A DNA stretch of 64,000 nt. Origin: Candidatus Epilinea brevis. Lineage in GTDB: Bacteria > Chloroflexota > Anaerolineae > Epilineales > Epilineaceae. Position 1 is the first letter of the stretch. Every line of letters starts with the position of its first letter. Under the pieces are notes generated by a model. The model was not told where the DNA came from, ran no database searches, and saw only the letters and a list, made by a program, of their open reading frames with translations. The stretch lies in assembly GCA_016710785.1 (NCBI GenBank), contig JADJUE010000009.1, positions 186,001 through 250,000 on the forward strand, given 5' to 3'. Below are positions 51,129 to 59,722 of the stretch, piece by piece. The translations under genes and the position numbers were made by a program.

Positions 51129-51600
51129 CGGCTGTCGGCAGCGGCTGCTTGCCCGGCGGAACCGCCTCGTACTTGGACGGGCATTGCACCAGCAGCTCGT
51201 CGGCCAGGAAGACGCCGCTGTCCGTGATCTGACCCGACACCGTTACCGTCTCGGCCATGTCGAAGGTATCCGGCACCACGCCGCGGTAGTACACCGGCAC
51301 CGCGCCCTTCTGGCCGTAGAGGTCGAAGCCCATCTCCAGCCCGTCGGCACCGCGGTCGGTGCTGCGCTTGTCCACCAGACCGCGCAGCTGGATCCGCGGT
51401 CCCAGCGACGCGCCGGCCGACGCGCCGCTGTCGGGCTGCAGCTCCGCCGCGCGCACCACCTCGGCCGGCAACTCGGCGCCGCCGGCCAGCAGGTCGTCCA
51501 CCTCCAGGTACAGCTCCCGGTTCTGGTAGAAGCTGACCATGGAGATGGCGGCGAGGGCGGCGAAGATCGCCAGGATTCCCAGAACGAATCGTCTCTGCAT
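51121..51600 (-). CDS. ccmE: CcmE haem chaperone, Cys-type (CxxxY)
   Basis: 159 aa from MQRRFVLGILAIFAALAAIS at 51600, with GGAG seven bases upstream. Membrane anchor followed by an OB-fold (LYLEVDDLLAG, IQLRGLVDKRS, GAVPVYYRGVVPDTFDMAE, TVTVSGQITDSGVFLADELL). The haem-binding motif, HxxxY in most bacteria, is CPSKY here, so haem would be bound through Cys as in archaeal and some bacterial CcmE. An insertion with DSGASAGAS lies between the first strands. Confidence 0.9.
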
Positions 51601-51703
51601 GCGAGGGCTCCGACGCGGGGGGCAGCGGCCGGTCCGCAGGGGCGGCACCGCCGGATGCCATGAGGATCAGAGTCTAGGTGCGGCCGTCAGTCAGGTCAAT
51701 CGA

Positions 51704-52762
51704 TCACTGCGTGACCGTGGCCAACAGGCGGTCGATGTAAGGCTGCAGTTGCATCGGGGTGCTGAAGGCGCCGCGGTTCTGCTCCAGCACCATGCCGTCC
51801 GGTCCGATGAAGAAGGTGGTGGGCAGGCCCCGCACCCGGTATTGCCGGGACACGTCGCCGGTCTGGTCGAGGAGGATGGGGAAGGGCAGCGGGTTCTGGC
51901 CCAGGAAGGCCTGCACCGTGGCCTGTTGCTCCTCGGAGCTGACGGCCAACACCGTCAGCTTGTCCTGGAAGGCCGTGTGGCTGCTCGCCAGATGCGGCAT
52001 CTCGATCTTGCAGGGCGTGCACCAGGTGGCCCAGAAGTTGAGCACCACCGCCTTGCCGCGGTAGTCGGACAGCTTGCCCGGCTTGCCGTCCGGCCCGATG
52101 AGCTCGAAGTCCGGCGCCGGCCGGCCCACCTGCACCGGCCGCTGCCCTTGTCCGTTCACGCAGAGCTGGATGTCGGCGGCCGGGTAGAGCGTCTCGGCCT
52201 GCTTCTCGGGGGTCAGGCCGGGCTGGCCGAGCGACTCGACATAGCGGGAGTTCACCGACTGCTTGAGCACCCAGGCGTCCAGCTGCTCGGGGCTGATGCC
52301 TTCGGCCGCCATCTTCTGGCGGAAGGTGGCGGGATCCAGCTGGAAGGGCTGCAGGAGCCGCGTCAGGTCGTTAAGGTCGCCCAGTTGGCCGGCTTCCAGC
52401 GCCGCAGCCTGCAGCAGCTTCTGGTCCACCAGCTGGCCGGTCAGCTCGCGGCGGAACATCGCCAACTGCGTCGGATCCTGGTTGACCGCCTGGCCAAACT
52501 GGGCCTGCAGCACCTGCTGCACGGCCAGCTCCACGTCGATGTCGCTGTCCTGCAGCGGCTGGCCGTTGACCACGGCCGCGACGCCCGCCTGGCCGCAGTC
52601 GCCGCCGCCGATCAGCCCGGTCAAGCCGGACAGACCGCTACCGCCCCTGAGGCGCAGGCCCACGGCGACGCCCACGCCCACCGCCACGGCCATCAGCAGG
52701 CCCAGGGCAAACAGGAAGGCGCGCGACAAGCCGCCGCCGCCCGTGGTCTCGGCGTCGGTCAT
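51704..52762 (-). CDS. SurA-like chaperone domain fused to a TlpA thioredoxin
   Basis: 352 aa. Membrane anchor LFALGLLMAVAVGVGVAVGL. Residues about 60-190 resemble the SurA N-terminal domain (VAAVVNGQPLQDSDIDVELA, FRRELTGQLVDQKLLQAAAL, LKQSVNSRYVESL). Residues about 215-345 are a redoxin: VGRPAPDFELIGPDGKPGKL, VLNFWATWCTPCKIEMPHLA with CTPC, and YRVRGLPTTFFIGPDG with the cis-Pro. A likely double role is binding unfolded exported proteins and reducing their disulfides. Overlaps the upstream DUF1573 gene by four bases. Confidence 0.85.
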   Translation of the reverse strand: MTDAETTGGGGLSRAFLFALGLLMAVAVGVGVAVGLRLRGGSGLSGLTGLIGGGDCGQAGVAAVVNGQPLQDSDIDVELAVQQVLQAQFGQAVNQDPTQLAMFRRELTGQLVDQKLLQAAALEAGQLGDLNDLTRLLQPFQLDPATFRQKMAAEGISPEQLDAWVLKQSVNSRYVESLGQPGLTPEKQAETLYPAADIQLCVNGQGQRPVQVGRPAPDFELIGPDGKPGKLSDYRGKAVVLNFWATWCTPCKIEMPHLASSHTAFQDKLTVLAVSSEEQQATVQAFLGQNPLPFPILLDQTGDVSRQYRVRGLPTTFFIGPDGMVLEQNRGAFSTPMQLQPYIDRLLATVTQ

Positions 52763-53808
52763 GGGCTCTTGTTCCCATCCTTCTTCTTGGCGGCCTTGGT
52801 GGCCTCGGCAGCCGCCTCCATCGTGGCGATCTGCACCTTGTTGTAGCCGTAGCGCGGCTCGATCACGATGCGGAAGCGGGTCTCATGCTGGTTCTCCTGA
52901 GCCGGATCGAAGACGGTCTTGGTGGCGTCGTTGGAGAAGATCTGCACGAACTTGTGGCGCGCGCGGCAGGGCGAGCTGGCTTCGACGCGCGGATCGTACT
53001 CCACGGTGAAGGTCGTCTCCTCGCCCGGAACAAGCTTGAGCGCCACCGGCTTCACGAAGCCGGCGGCGTCCAGCACGGTGTCCTTGATCTTGGTGGCCGT
53101 GCAGCCGCAGCCGGTGTAGATGCGACTGACGTAGAGATCGGCGTCACCCACGTTCTTGAGCCGGAAGTCATGCCCGGCGATCTCGTCGCCCGGCACCACG
53201 CCGTAATCGTAGGAGAAGAGGTCGTTGAGGTCGCCGATGGCCAGGCGCGGTCCCGAAAGCACGCCCTTGACGGTCTCGATGCGCTCCGGTGAGAACTGCA
53301 CGTTGTCCACGTTGGGGTCCGGGAAGTTCTGCAACACGTCGTGGGCCCACATGCAGGCATCCGGCGCGCCCTCCGGCCGGGTGATCTCCTGGCTCGACGG
53401 ATCCTCGACGGCCGCCGTCTGCACCGCTGCCGGAGCTCCGGCCGGCGCCGTGCCGGCTCCCGGCGGCAGGGGGGTGCCCTGGGCCAACAAGGTGGGCGGT
53501 GCCGCGACCGTCACCACCTGGGAGATGCCGCCGGCCTTATCGGGATCCAAGCCGATCGCCCGCATGTCAGCCGCCACCTGCGCCGTGCCGGTGGCCGCTA
53601 CGTCCGGGCCGCCGATGCCCGTGCCGCTGTCGGCCACCGGAGACTGGCTGCCGCCGCGCATGGCCATGTAGCTGCCCAGGCCCACCAGGCCGACCAGCAC
53701 CAACACGCCCAGGGCGGCCACCAGCCGTTTGTCGACCGAGACCACCATCTCCGGATCGCCGTCCTTGCCGCCTGTGTCGCGGCGCATGTCCGTCGTCTGC
53801 CTTGCCAT
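52759..53808 (-). CDS. DUF1573-type exported protein, larger of two
   Basis: 349 aa from MARQTTDMRRDTG at 53808, six bases after GAGGAG. A cytoplasmic tail, a membrane helix (RLVAALGVLVLVGLVGLGSY), a low-complexity linker, then an immunoglobulin-like DUF1573 domain: GHDFRLKNVGDADLYVSRIY followed by TGCGCTATKI, and FTVEYDPRVEAS. The GCGCT motif is the family signature; it may bind metal or take part in disulfide exchange. An extra region before it (DACMWAHDVLQNFPDPNVDN) with Cys, His and Trp is unlike most members. It lies in an apparent operon with the redox genes. Confidence 0.8.
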   Translation of the reverse strand: MARQTTDMRRDTGGKDGDPEMVVSVDKRLVAALGVLVLVGLVGLGSYMAMRGGSQSPVADSGTGIGGPDVAATGTAQVAADMRAIGLDPDKAGGISQVVTVAAPPTLLAQGTPLPPGAGTAPAGAPAAVQTAAVEDPSSQEITRPEGAPDACMWAHDVLQNFPDPNVDNVQFSPERIETVKGVLSGPRLAIGDLNDLFSYDYGVVPGDEIAGHDFRLKNVGDADLYVSRIYTGCGCTATKIKDTVLDAAGFVKPVALKLVPGEETTFTVEYDPRVEASSPCRARHKFVQIFSNDATKTVFDPAQENQHETRFRIVIEPRYGYNKVQIATMEAAAEATKAAKKKDGNKSP

Positions 53809-53927
53809 GTTCAACTCCTCGATAAGGGGCGGCCGGCAACCGTTGCATCGCGATCACCGCAGCTTCATTGCCGTGGCGTTCCCGGTCCCGATCAGCGATC
53901 GGGCGCCGTCAACAACCGGATCGCGGC

Positions 53928-54563
53928 CTATTCGGCGGCCACGTCCGCGGTGATCGTGAACTCCGCCAGCTGCACCAACGGGTCGTTGGACTTGATGCGC
54001 ACCTGCTTCTGCACGAAGCGGCCGGTCTCGCCGTTGACGCGTGGGTCGTAGCTGACGCGGAGGATGGTCGTGGCGCCGGGCGCCAGCTCCTTCTCGCCGA
54101 TGGTCGAGGTGGTGCAACCACAGGAGGCGCTCACGTCCTCGATGACCAAAGTGGCATTGCCGATGTTCTCGACCGTGAATTCCTTCTCGGTCTTGCTGTC
54201 GTTGGGGATGTCGCCCAGGTGAAAGGTCCAGTTCTGCTCGGCGGCCTCCGGAACCCACAGCCGCGGCTCGCTGGCGCCGATGGGCTGCTCCTCCTTCGAC
54301 ACCGGATGGGCGCCTTGGCCGATCGGGGCGCCGGTGGCCGCCGGGTTCGGATTCACCGGCACGGCTTCGGCGCCGGGAACGGCCGTGGCTCCGGCCGGCG
54401 CATTGACGACCGCAGCCTGCTCCGGCGTGCCGCCCATCAGCACCTTGCCGATGAAGTATCCCAGACCGATGGCCACGGCCACGGCGACCAAGGCGATCAG
54501 GCCCATCGTCAGGCCCGAGGACCCCCCGCTGGCGTTGGCGGGCTTGTTGCGGATTCGGCTCAT
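53928..54563 (-). CDS. DUF1573-type exported protein, smaller of two
   Basis: 211 aa from MSRIRNKPANASGG at 54563, preceded by AAAAGGAG at ideal distance. Membrane helix GLIALVAVAVAIGLGYFIGK, linker, then the DUF1573 domain: FHLGDIPNDSKTEKEFTVEN, IGNATLVIEDVSASCGCTTS, LRVSYDPRVNGETGRFVQKQ and VRIKSNDP. Same CGC motif as its neighbour. Ligand unknown; its place before the redox genes suggests a structural or thiol-related role on the outer side of the membrane. Confidence 0.85.
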   Translation of the reverse strand: MSRIRNKPANASGGSSGLTMGLIALVAVAVAIGLGYFIGKVLMGGTPEQAAVVNAPAGATAVPGAEAVPVNPNPAATGAPIGQGAHPVSKEEQPIGASEPRLWVPEAAEQNWTFHLGDIPNDSKTEKEFTVENIGNATLVIEDVSASCGCTTSTIGEKELAPGATTILRVSYDPRVNGETGRFVQKQVRIKSNDPLVQLAEFTITADVAAE

Positions 54564-54666
54564 GTTCGTCTGCTCCTTTTGCGGTGACGTCGCCGACACG
54601 GGCGTGCCGGGTGTGAGGCGAAGGGCGCCGGAGGCGGCGCTGCGTCGTTCGGTTGTGGGTCTGGTT

Positions 54667-57123
54667 TCAAGGAGCCCAGGCGTACCAGCGTACCGGTCCA
54701 TCGATCTGCACCGGCTTGCCGCCGCCGCTGGGCGCCACCCATAGCTGCTGGGTGCGCGACTGGTACCACAGGCCGACGAAGGCCATGGCCTTGCCGTCCG
54801 CTGCCGTCCGCAGATCGTCCAGGTAGAAGACCTGCGTGAGGTCCGTCAGCTGCCGCGGCGCGGCCGACTTGCCGTCCGTGGCGATGGCGTAGTAGTTCTC
54901 GATGTCCGGACCCGCCGATTGCAGGCGACCGATGCCGGCCCGGTCGGCCGCACCATAATCACTGCCCACGCGGGAGAAGACCAGGGTCTTGCCGCCATCC
55001 AGCCAGATGCGCTTGGCGCGGGGGCCGGGCACCGGCGGCTCCGACTGCACCAAGGGCCAGCGGGGCGAGAGCGGGCGATCGTTGCCGCCGTCGGCGTCCA
55101 TGATATGCAGCACCCAGCCTTCGGTGCTGACGGGATCGCCCTCGACATAGCTGATCCGGCTGCCGTCCGGCGACCAGATGGGGTAGAAGGCCTTGCCCTT
55201 GACCAGGCTGCGGGCCTTGCCGTCCAGGCCCAGGCGGATGACCTCGCCCGTGTCCTTGTCCGGCGTGAACAGGAAGGCCTCGGCCTTGGCCGACCATTCG
55301 ACCGCATGCACCTTCTGGTCGGTCAGCATGCTGACCGTGCCCTTGTTCACGTCGTAGAGCCACATGCCGATCGGACCGTCGTTGGTGCGCGGGATCAGGA
55401 CAAAGCGGTCGTTGTCCACCCAGATGACGTCCTGGGGGAAGAAGAGCTTGTCGGTGGGCGTCAGGCCCAGCTTCTGGCGGATGGGTGCGAAGTCCACCGT
55501 CTTGATGCCGCTGCCGTCGGCCTTCGCCACCTGCACGCTGAAGAGGATGACGTTGACCTCGCTGCTGTACCAGGCCACGTGGCCGCCATCCGGCGACCAG
55601 ACCGGGTTCAGCTGGTTGGCCGCGTCCTGCGTGATGCGTTTCGGCTGGCCCTTGAGGTCGCTGAGGTAGAGGTCAAGGCTGCCGTCGCCGGCGCCCAGGT
55701 ACACCAGCCGGTCGCTCTTGGGCGACCAGGCCACCGAGAACTCGCGGGTCTTGTTGCCATAGATGGCCAGCTCGATGTCCGAGCGCTGGTCGGTGTTCAG
55801 GATCGCGTTGACCCGCGCATAGGGGCCGATGGCCGCCGGCGCCAGGTCGCTGGACAGCTTGACCTTGCCGTCCATCAGCACCGTGAGGGGCTTTGCGCCG
55901 GCGTTGAACACCCGCACCTGCGAGCCGTTGCCCGGCGTGTCACCGGCCTTGTAGACCACGGGCACGGCCTTGAGCGGCGCGCCGTCGATCAGGAAGACCG
56001 TCTTGATCTCCTTGTTCTCGACGTTGATCTCGCCCAGATCCAGCAGGGTCTTGCCCGTGGCGTCGGCGATGACCGCGGCCACCTTGCCCGCCGGCACCCG
56101 CAGCTCACCGCTGGACCGGCCGTACTTCATCGGGCCGCCGAAGACGTTGCCGGCCACCCGGGCCTCGAGCTGATCGCCGCTCTTGCTGCCCACAGCATGG
56201 ACGAAGCGCAATCGGCCGTAGCCACGCCGCTCGTCCTCCAGGATGTCCGCCACCACCAACAGCGGCTTCTCGCCGCCGGTGGCGCTGATGATGGTGTAGT
56301 TGGTGCCGGGCTTGAGGCGCAGGGTCTGTGACCCGCCGCCGGAGACGCCGACCTCATGGACGTCCACGGGCAGGGCCGGGCCGCCGATGGTCCGCGTGTT
56401 CCGGCCCTCGATGGAGGTGACCCAGGGTTCGGCGTCGGCGCCGGCGAAGAGCATCAGCTGCTTGCCGTCCGGCGACAGCCAGGCGCGGCCGGGATCCTGC
56501 GGCGGGGCCCAGACGGTGGGCAGGTCCTCATCCAGCTTCAGCCGCTCGGGCTTGGAACCGGGCTGGGCCTTCCACAGCGCTCCGCCGCGCACGTAGATGA
56601 CCTTGCCCTGCACCTTGGCCGGCGGTGCCGGGGTGAAGGTGGCCAGTCGGGGCATGGACATCACCAGCTCGTTGACGTTAGCCACGCCCAAAGTGGCCTC
56701 GGCCGTGGCGCGCTGGGCGATGGCCGTACCCTCCGGATCCTTCGGCAACGCTTCGTCGCTGGCCATCTGCTCGTCGAGCGGCTTGGGGAGGCCTTCCAGC
56801 TGGCCCGGCAGCTCGCCTTGGCCGACGGGTGTGGCCAACTGGCCCGCGGCGGTCGCCTCGGCCGTGGCCGACAGGTCGCCGGCCGCCTCGGGGGTCGCCT
56901 CTGGGGCGGCGGCGTCCGTCGGCGCCGCGGTGGCCGTCGTGTCCGTCGAGGCGAGGGCGCCCGCGGCGGCGGTCAACGTGGCGCGGACGGTGTCGCCCTT
57001 GCTGATGTCAGCGGGGTCGCCGCTGTTGCAGCCCTGCAAGGAGAGGCCGGTCAGTCCGGCGGTCAGCAGCAGGGCGGCCAGGCCGGAGCGCCGCGCGTTC
57101 AGGTTCCATCGGTGTGCGTTCAT
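54667..57123 (-). CDS. Lipoprotein with DUF4397-like and TolB/PD40 propeller repeats
   Basis: 818 aa from MNAHRWNLNARRSG at 57123. Lipoprotein signal with lipobox LSLQGC (Cys at about residue 32), an Ala/Thr-rich linker, then propeller repeats: PGRAWLSPDGKQLMLFAGAD, FSVAWSPKSDRLVYLGAGDG, NPVWSPDGGHVAWYSSEVNV, YPIWSPDGSRISYVEGDPVS. Between them sits a DUF4397-like domain (GRLRFVHAVGSKSGDQLEAR ... VAAVIADATGKTLLDLG). Anchored outside the membrane; probably binds a carbohydrate or protein partner. A longer start at 57144 (MTEGKSSM) is possible. Divergent from the LysM gene. Confidence 0.8.
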   Translation of the reverse strand: MNAHRWNLNARRSGLAALLLTAGLTGLSLQGCNSGDPADISKGDTVRATLTAAAGALASTDTTATAAPTDAAAPEATPEAAGDLSATAEATAAGQLATPVGQGELPGQLEGLPKPLDEQMASDEALPKDPEGTAIAQRATAEATLGVANVNELVMSMPRLATFTPAPPAKVQGKVIYVRGGALWKAQPGSKPERLKLDEDLPTVWAPPQDPGRAWLSPDGKQLMLFAGADAEPWVTSIEGRNTRTIGGPALPVDVHEVGVSGGGSQTLRLKPGTNYTIISATGGEKPLLVVADILEDERRGYGRLRFVHAVGSKSGDQLEARVAGNVFGGPMKYGRSSGELRVPAGKVAAVIADATGKTLLDLGEINVENKEIKTVFLIDGAPLKAVPVVYKAGDTPGNGSQVRVFNAGAKPLTVLMDGKVKLSSDLAPAAIGPYARVNAILNTDQRSDIELAIYGNKTREFSVAWSPKSDRLVYLGAGDGSLDLYLSDLKGQPKRITQDAANQLNPVWSPDGGHVAWYSSEVNVILFSVQVAKADGSGIKTVDFAPIRQKLGLTPTDKLFFPQDVIWVDNDRFVLIPRTNDGPIGMWLYDVNKGTVSMLTDQKVHAVEWSAKAEAFLFTPDKDTGEVIRLGLDGKARSLVKGKAFYPIWSPDGSRISYVEGDPVSTEGWVLHIMDADGGNDRPLSPRWPLVQSEPPVPGPRAKRIWLDGGKTLVFSRVGSDYGAADRAGIGRLQSAGPDIENYYAIATDGKSAAPRQLTDLTQVFYLDDLRTAADGKAMAFVGLWYQSRTQQLWVAPSGGGKPVQIDGPVRWYAWAP

Positions 57124-57358
57124 GGAAGACTTGCCTTCTGTCATTTCGGCGAGCGCGCGGACCCGAAAGCGGAATCGCAGGCGCGGATCGTGGTGCAGGG
57201 GGTGGTCTCGAAGGGGTGAAGCGGTTGGGGTGCTGTGATGCGGCCGGCCGCAGTCGACCAAAACCGGCATGATAGCATAGCCAGGAAACGTCATGCGGAC
57301 TATAGAACGGCCACAGCGGGCCACCGATACGCGCCGGCGATGAGGGTTGGGTGAGTCC

Positions 57359-57387
57359 TTGCCCTTGCGGGCCTGAGTCGTTAGAAT
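57359..57387 (+). promoter_or_regulatory. Promoter upstream of the LysM gene
   Basis: TTGCCC at 57359-57364, 17-base spacer, TAGAAT at 57382-57387. Transcription would begin near 57394, where an ATG opens a 28-codon frame ending at 57480, just past the LysM gene's start. Confidence 0.5.
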
Positions 57388-57460
57388 AAGATTATGGAAC
57401 CGTGGCCTGTCTGTACTGTGTTTGCGGACGCCGCCGGACCCGTTCGATGGGCCGCCGGGG

Positions 57461-59338
57461 ATGGCGTCCATGCGTCCTGATCGCCTGCGCTTGCGGCAGG
57501 CGCTCGTCGGTGGCCTGGTCTTGGCCGGCACCGTGGGCGCCGTGCTCGTCGGTCGTCTGGCGCTGTCGTCCCGGACGACGACGCCGCGCTCGGAGGCGCG
57601 TTCGGTGGCTGGTTCGGATGCCGCTTTGGATGACCCGCGCGCTTCGGCCTCGACGGCCGCCGGGCCGGGGAGCGTCATCCCTCCCGGCGATGGACCCGGC
57701 GCCGGCATCGTGGTCGGTCGGCTCATCGACCGCGGAACTGGTCTGGCCGTGCGCGACGCCGGCGTCAGCATCCTGGAGCTCGGTCGCCGTTCGATCACCT
57801 TGCCGGATGGCCGCTTCCGCTTCGACGGCGTGACGCCGGGCGCCTACACCCTGGTGCTCGGGCCGGCCGAAGGCTACGTGCCGCGCAGCCTGGACACCAA
57901 GGTCCGGCCCGCCGGCGCCGATATCGGCATCATCGGTTTGATCCCCGCCGGAGCGCCGACCCTCCTGTCCGCCACCGAAGGCGGGGCGCTGACCGCCTGC
58001 TCTGGAACGCGGCTGGAGCTACCGGCGGGCGCGCTCCCCGAGGACCTGCCCGTGTCGATGGCCTGCCTGTCGGGGATGGATGAGCTTCCGGCGCCGCCGC
58101 CGGCCGGTCGGCTGCCCTTGGCGGCCATCGATCTGGCCCCCGGGGCCATCGGGCTCATCGGCGTCGGTCAGGTGCAGATCGCCTTGCCCAGCCAACCGCG
58201 CTATTCGGCCGGCGTGGCCCTGGACCTGTTGCGATTGGATCTGGATCGCCTGATCTGGCGACCGGCCGGCAGCCTGACCGTGGCCGCCGACGGCCGCAGC
58301 GCCAGCGGCGACATCCTGGCCTTCGGCGACTACCTGGCCGCGGCACCGCCATTCGGCGCCTTTGCCGGCGAGGGCGAACCGGGCGGACCGACGATCCTGC
58401 GGCTCAACACCTCGGTCGCCGCGGACGGCCGGCCCGCGGAGCGGGTCGAACCGCAGACCGCCGTGGTCTACCTGGACGTGGCCTACCGCGGCCTGGACGA
58501 CAGCCTGCTGCGTGTGCGCACGGTGGACGAAGCCGGTCAGCTGGGCTTCGAGAGCGCCGAGCGCTTCAGCGGCGACGGCAGCCAGCGCGTCGCCATGACC
58601 CTGGACGCAGGCCAATGGCCGGTCGGCGAGTACGTCACCTCGGTCTACCTGGGCGAGCCGCCGCAGATCCAGAGCCTGACCTGGACGGTGGGCGGCGCGT
58701 CGGCCCGGCCGACCTTGCCGGCCGCCTGGGTGTCCGACGACCTCGGCGCATCCACCACCACCGCCGGGCTGCCGCTGCCGCCCGTGGCGCCCTGGCAGCC
58801 GGGTTGCGCCGCGCCCGCGGGTTGGTGGGCCTACACGGTTCAGGCGGGCGATACCTTGGGCGCCCTGGCGATGCGCACGGGCAGCTCGGTCGCGTCGCTG
58901 GCGGCGGCCAACTGCCTGGCCGGCGATGCCATTCGCGCCGGTCAGGGCCTGTTCGTGCCCAGCGTCATCTACAAGCAGAAGCCGCCCAGCGCCCCCGGCT
59001 GGTCGCCGCCGTCCAGCTCGCCCATCAAGCCTCCGGTAGGGGCGGATCCGGGATCAGGTTCCGCTCCGGCGCGCACGCCCAGCGGGCAGCGGCCCTTGCC
59101 GAGCCCCATGCCCTACCTGAAGGCAACCCGCCCGCCCGATCCGACGCTGGCCCCGCGACCCGCGCTCCCGGAGCAGCCTTGGCTGCCACCAGCGCTGCCG
59201 ACCTCGCCGCCCGCGGTACCCGACCTGCCCTTCGTGCCGCCCGCCGCGCCGCCGCCGGCACCGGTGCAGGGGTCCGGCAACTGGAAGGAACCGCGCGGCC
59301 CCGAACCCACCCTGGCGCCGCGCCCTGGTCTGCCCTGA
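57461..59338 (+). CDS. Membrane-anchored LysM protein
   Basis: 625 aa from the ATG at 57461 (a second at 57470). Membrane helix ALVGGLVLAGTVGAVLVGRL, linker, carboxypeptidase-regulatory-like domain (GRLIDRGTGLAVRDAGVSIL ... LPDGRFRFDGVTPGAYTLVL), a further beta-rich region, a LysM domain (YTVQAGDTLGALAMRTGSSV, then LAAANCLAGDAIRAGQGLFV), and a Pro-rich tail of about 120 residues with repeated DPTLAPRP/EPTLAPRP. LysM binds peptidoglycan or other GlcNAc polymers, so the protein probably links membrane and cell wall. Confidence 0.8.
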   Translation: MASMRPDRLRLRQALVGGLVLAGTVGAVLVGRLALSSRTTTPRSEARSVAGSDAALDDPRASASTAAGPGSVIPPGDGPGAGIVVGRLIDRGTGLAVRDAGVSILELGRRSITLPDGRFRFDGVTPGAYTLVLGPAEGYVPRSLDTKVRPAGADIGIIGLIPAGAPTLLSATEGGALTACSGTRLELPAGALPEDLPVSMACLSGMDELPAPPPAGRLPLAAIDLAPGAIGLIGVGQVQIALPSQPRYSAGVALDLLRLDLDRLIWRPAGSLTVAADGRSASGDILAFGDYLAAAPPFGAFAGEGEPGGPTILRLNTSVAADGRPAERVEPQTAVVYLDVAYRGLDDSLLRVRTVDEAGQLGFESAERFSGDGSQRVAMTLDAGQWPVGEYVTSVYLGEPPQIQSLTWTVGGASARPTLPAAWVSDDLGASTTTAGLPLPPVAPWQPGCAAPAGWWAYTVQAGDTLGALAMRTGSSVASLAAANCLAGDAIRAGQGLFVPSVIYKQKPPSAPGWSPPSSSPIKPPVGADPGSGSAPARTPSGQRPLPSPMPYLKATRPPDPTLAPRPALPEQPWLPPALPTSPPAVPDLPFVPPAAPPPAPVQGSGNWKEPRGPEPTLAPRPGLP

Positions 59339-59449
59339 GGCCGGTCGACCGAATCCTGGCCGTCCGCCTGCCCGAGCCCACCGATGGTCCTCCGGTCTTC
59401 AGCGGTCACACGGTCGTCGGCGCAGCGGTCGCCGCGACGGAGGTGCGCC

Positions 59450-59722
59450 TCAGGTCAGACGGCCCACGCAGGGCATGCGGCGCACCGTCTCCAGGCTATG
59501 GGGGGCGTCGGCCAGTTCGGCGCTGAGGTCCTGTCCGGCCCAATGCAGCCCACGGTGCAGGCCGTCGCGCCATTCGGGGCTCGCCGCCACGTCATAGACC
59601 AGGCCGGCGCAGGCCACCCAGGCGTGGTCGCGACTGCCGTCGGCGCGGCGCAGCTGGGCCAGGCTGATGAGCGGCAGGTCCTCGCCGGACGCAGCCCATC
59701 CCGCGACCGGCGCTTGCGTCAT
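59450..59722 (-). CDS. Cytochrome b5-like haem/steroid-binding domain protein
   Basis: 90 aa: DLPLISLAQLRRADGSRDHA, then WVACAGLVYDVAASPEWRDG, LHRGLHWAGQDLSAELADAP and HSLETVRRMPCVG. The 'LxxYDGxxxxxxWVAxxGxVYDVxxSxxW...HxxGxDLTxxLxxAPH' order is that of prokaryotic cytochrome b5-like domains; His in LHWAGQDL and in APH are the likely haem ligands. Cytosolic, single domain. Its ATG overlaps the fabF stop. Electron transfer to a lipid-modifying enzyme is a plausible but unproven role. Confidence 0.8.
   Translation of the reverse strand: MTQAPVAGWAASGEDLPLISLAQLRRADGSRDHAWVACAGLVYDVAASPEWRDGLHRGLHWAGQDLSAELADAPHSLETVRRMPCVGRLT

Noticed and set aside
54919..56331. A 470-codon plus-strand frame
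   Set aside because: Antisense of the propeller lipoprotein. It has no family motif and its composition is typical of antisense frames.
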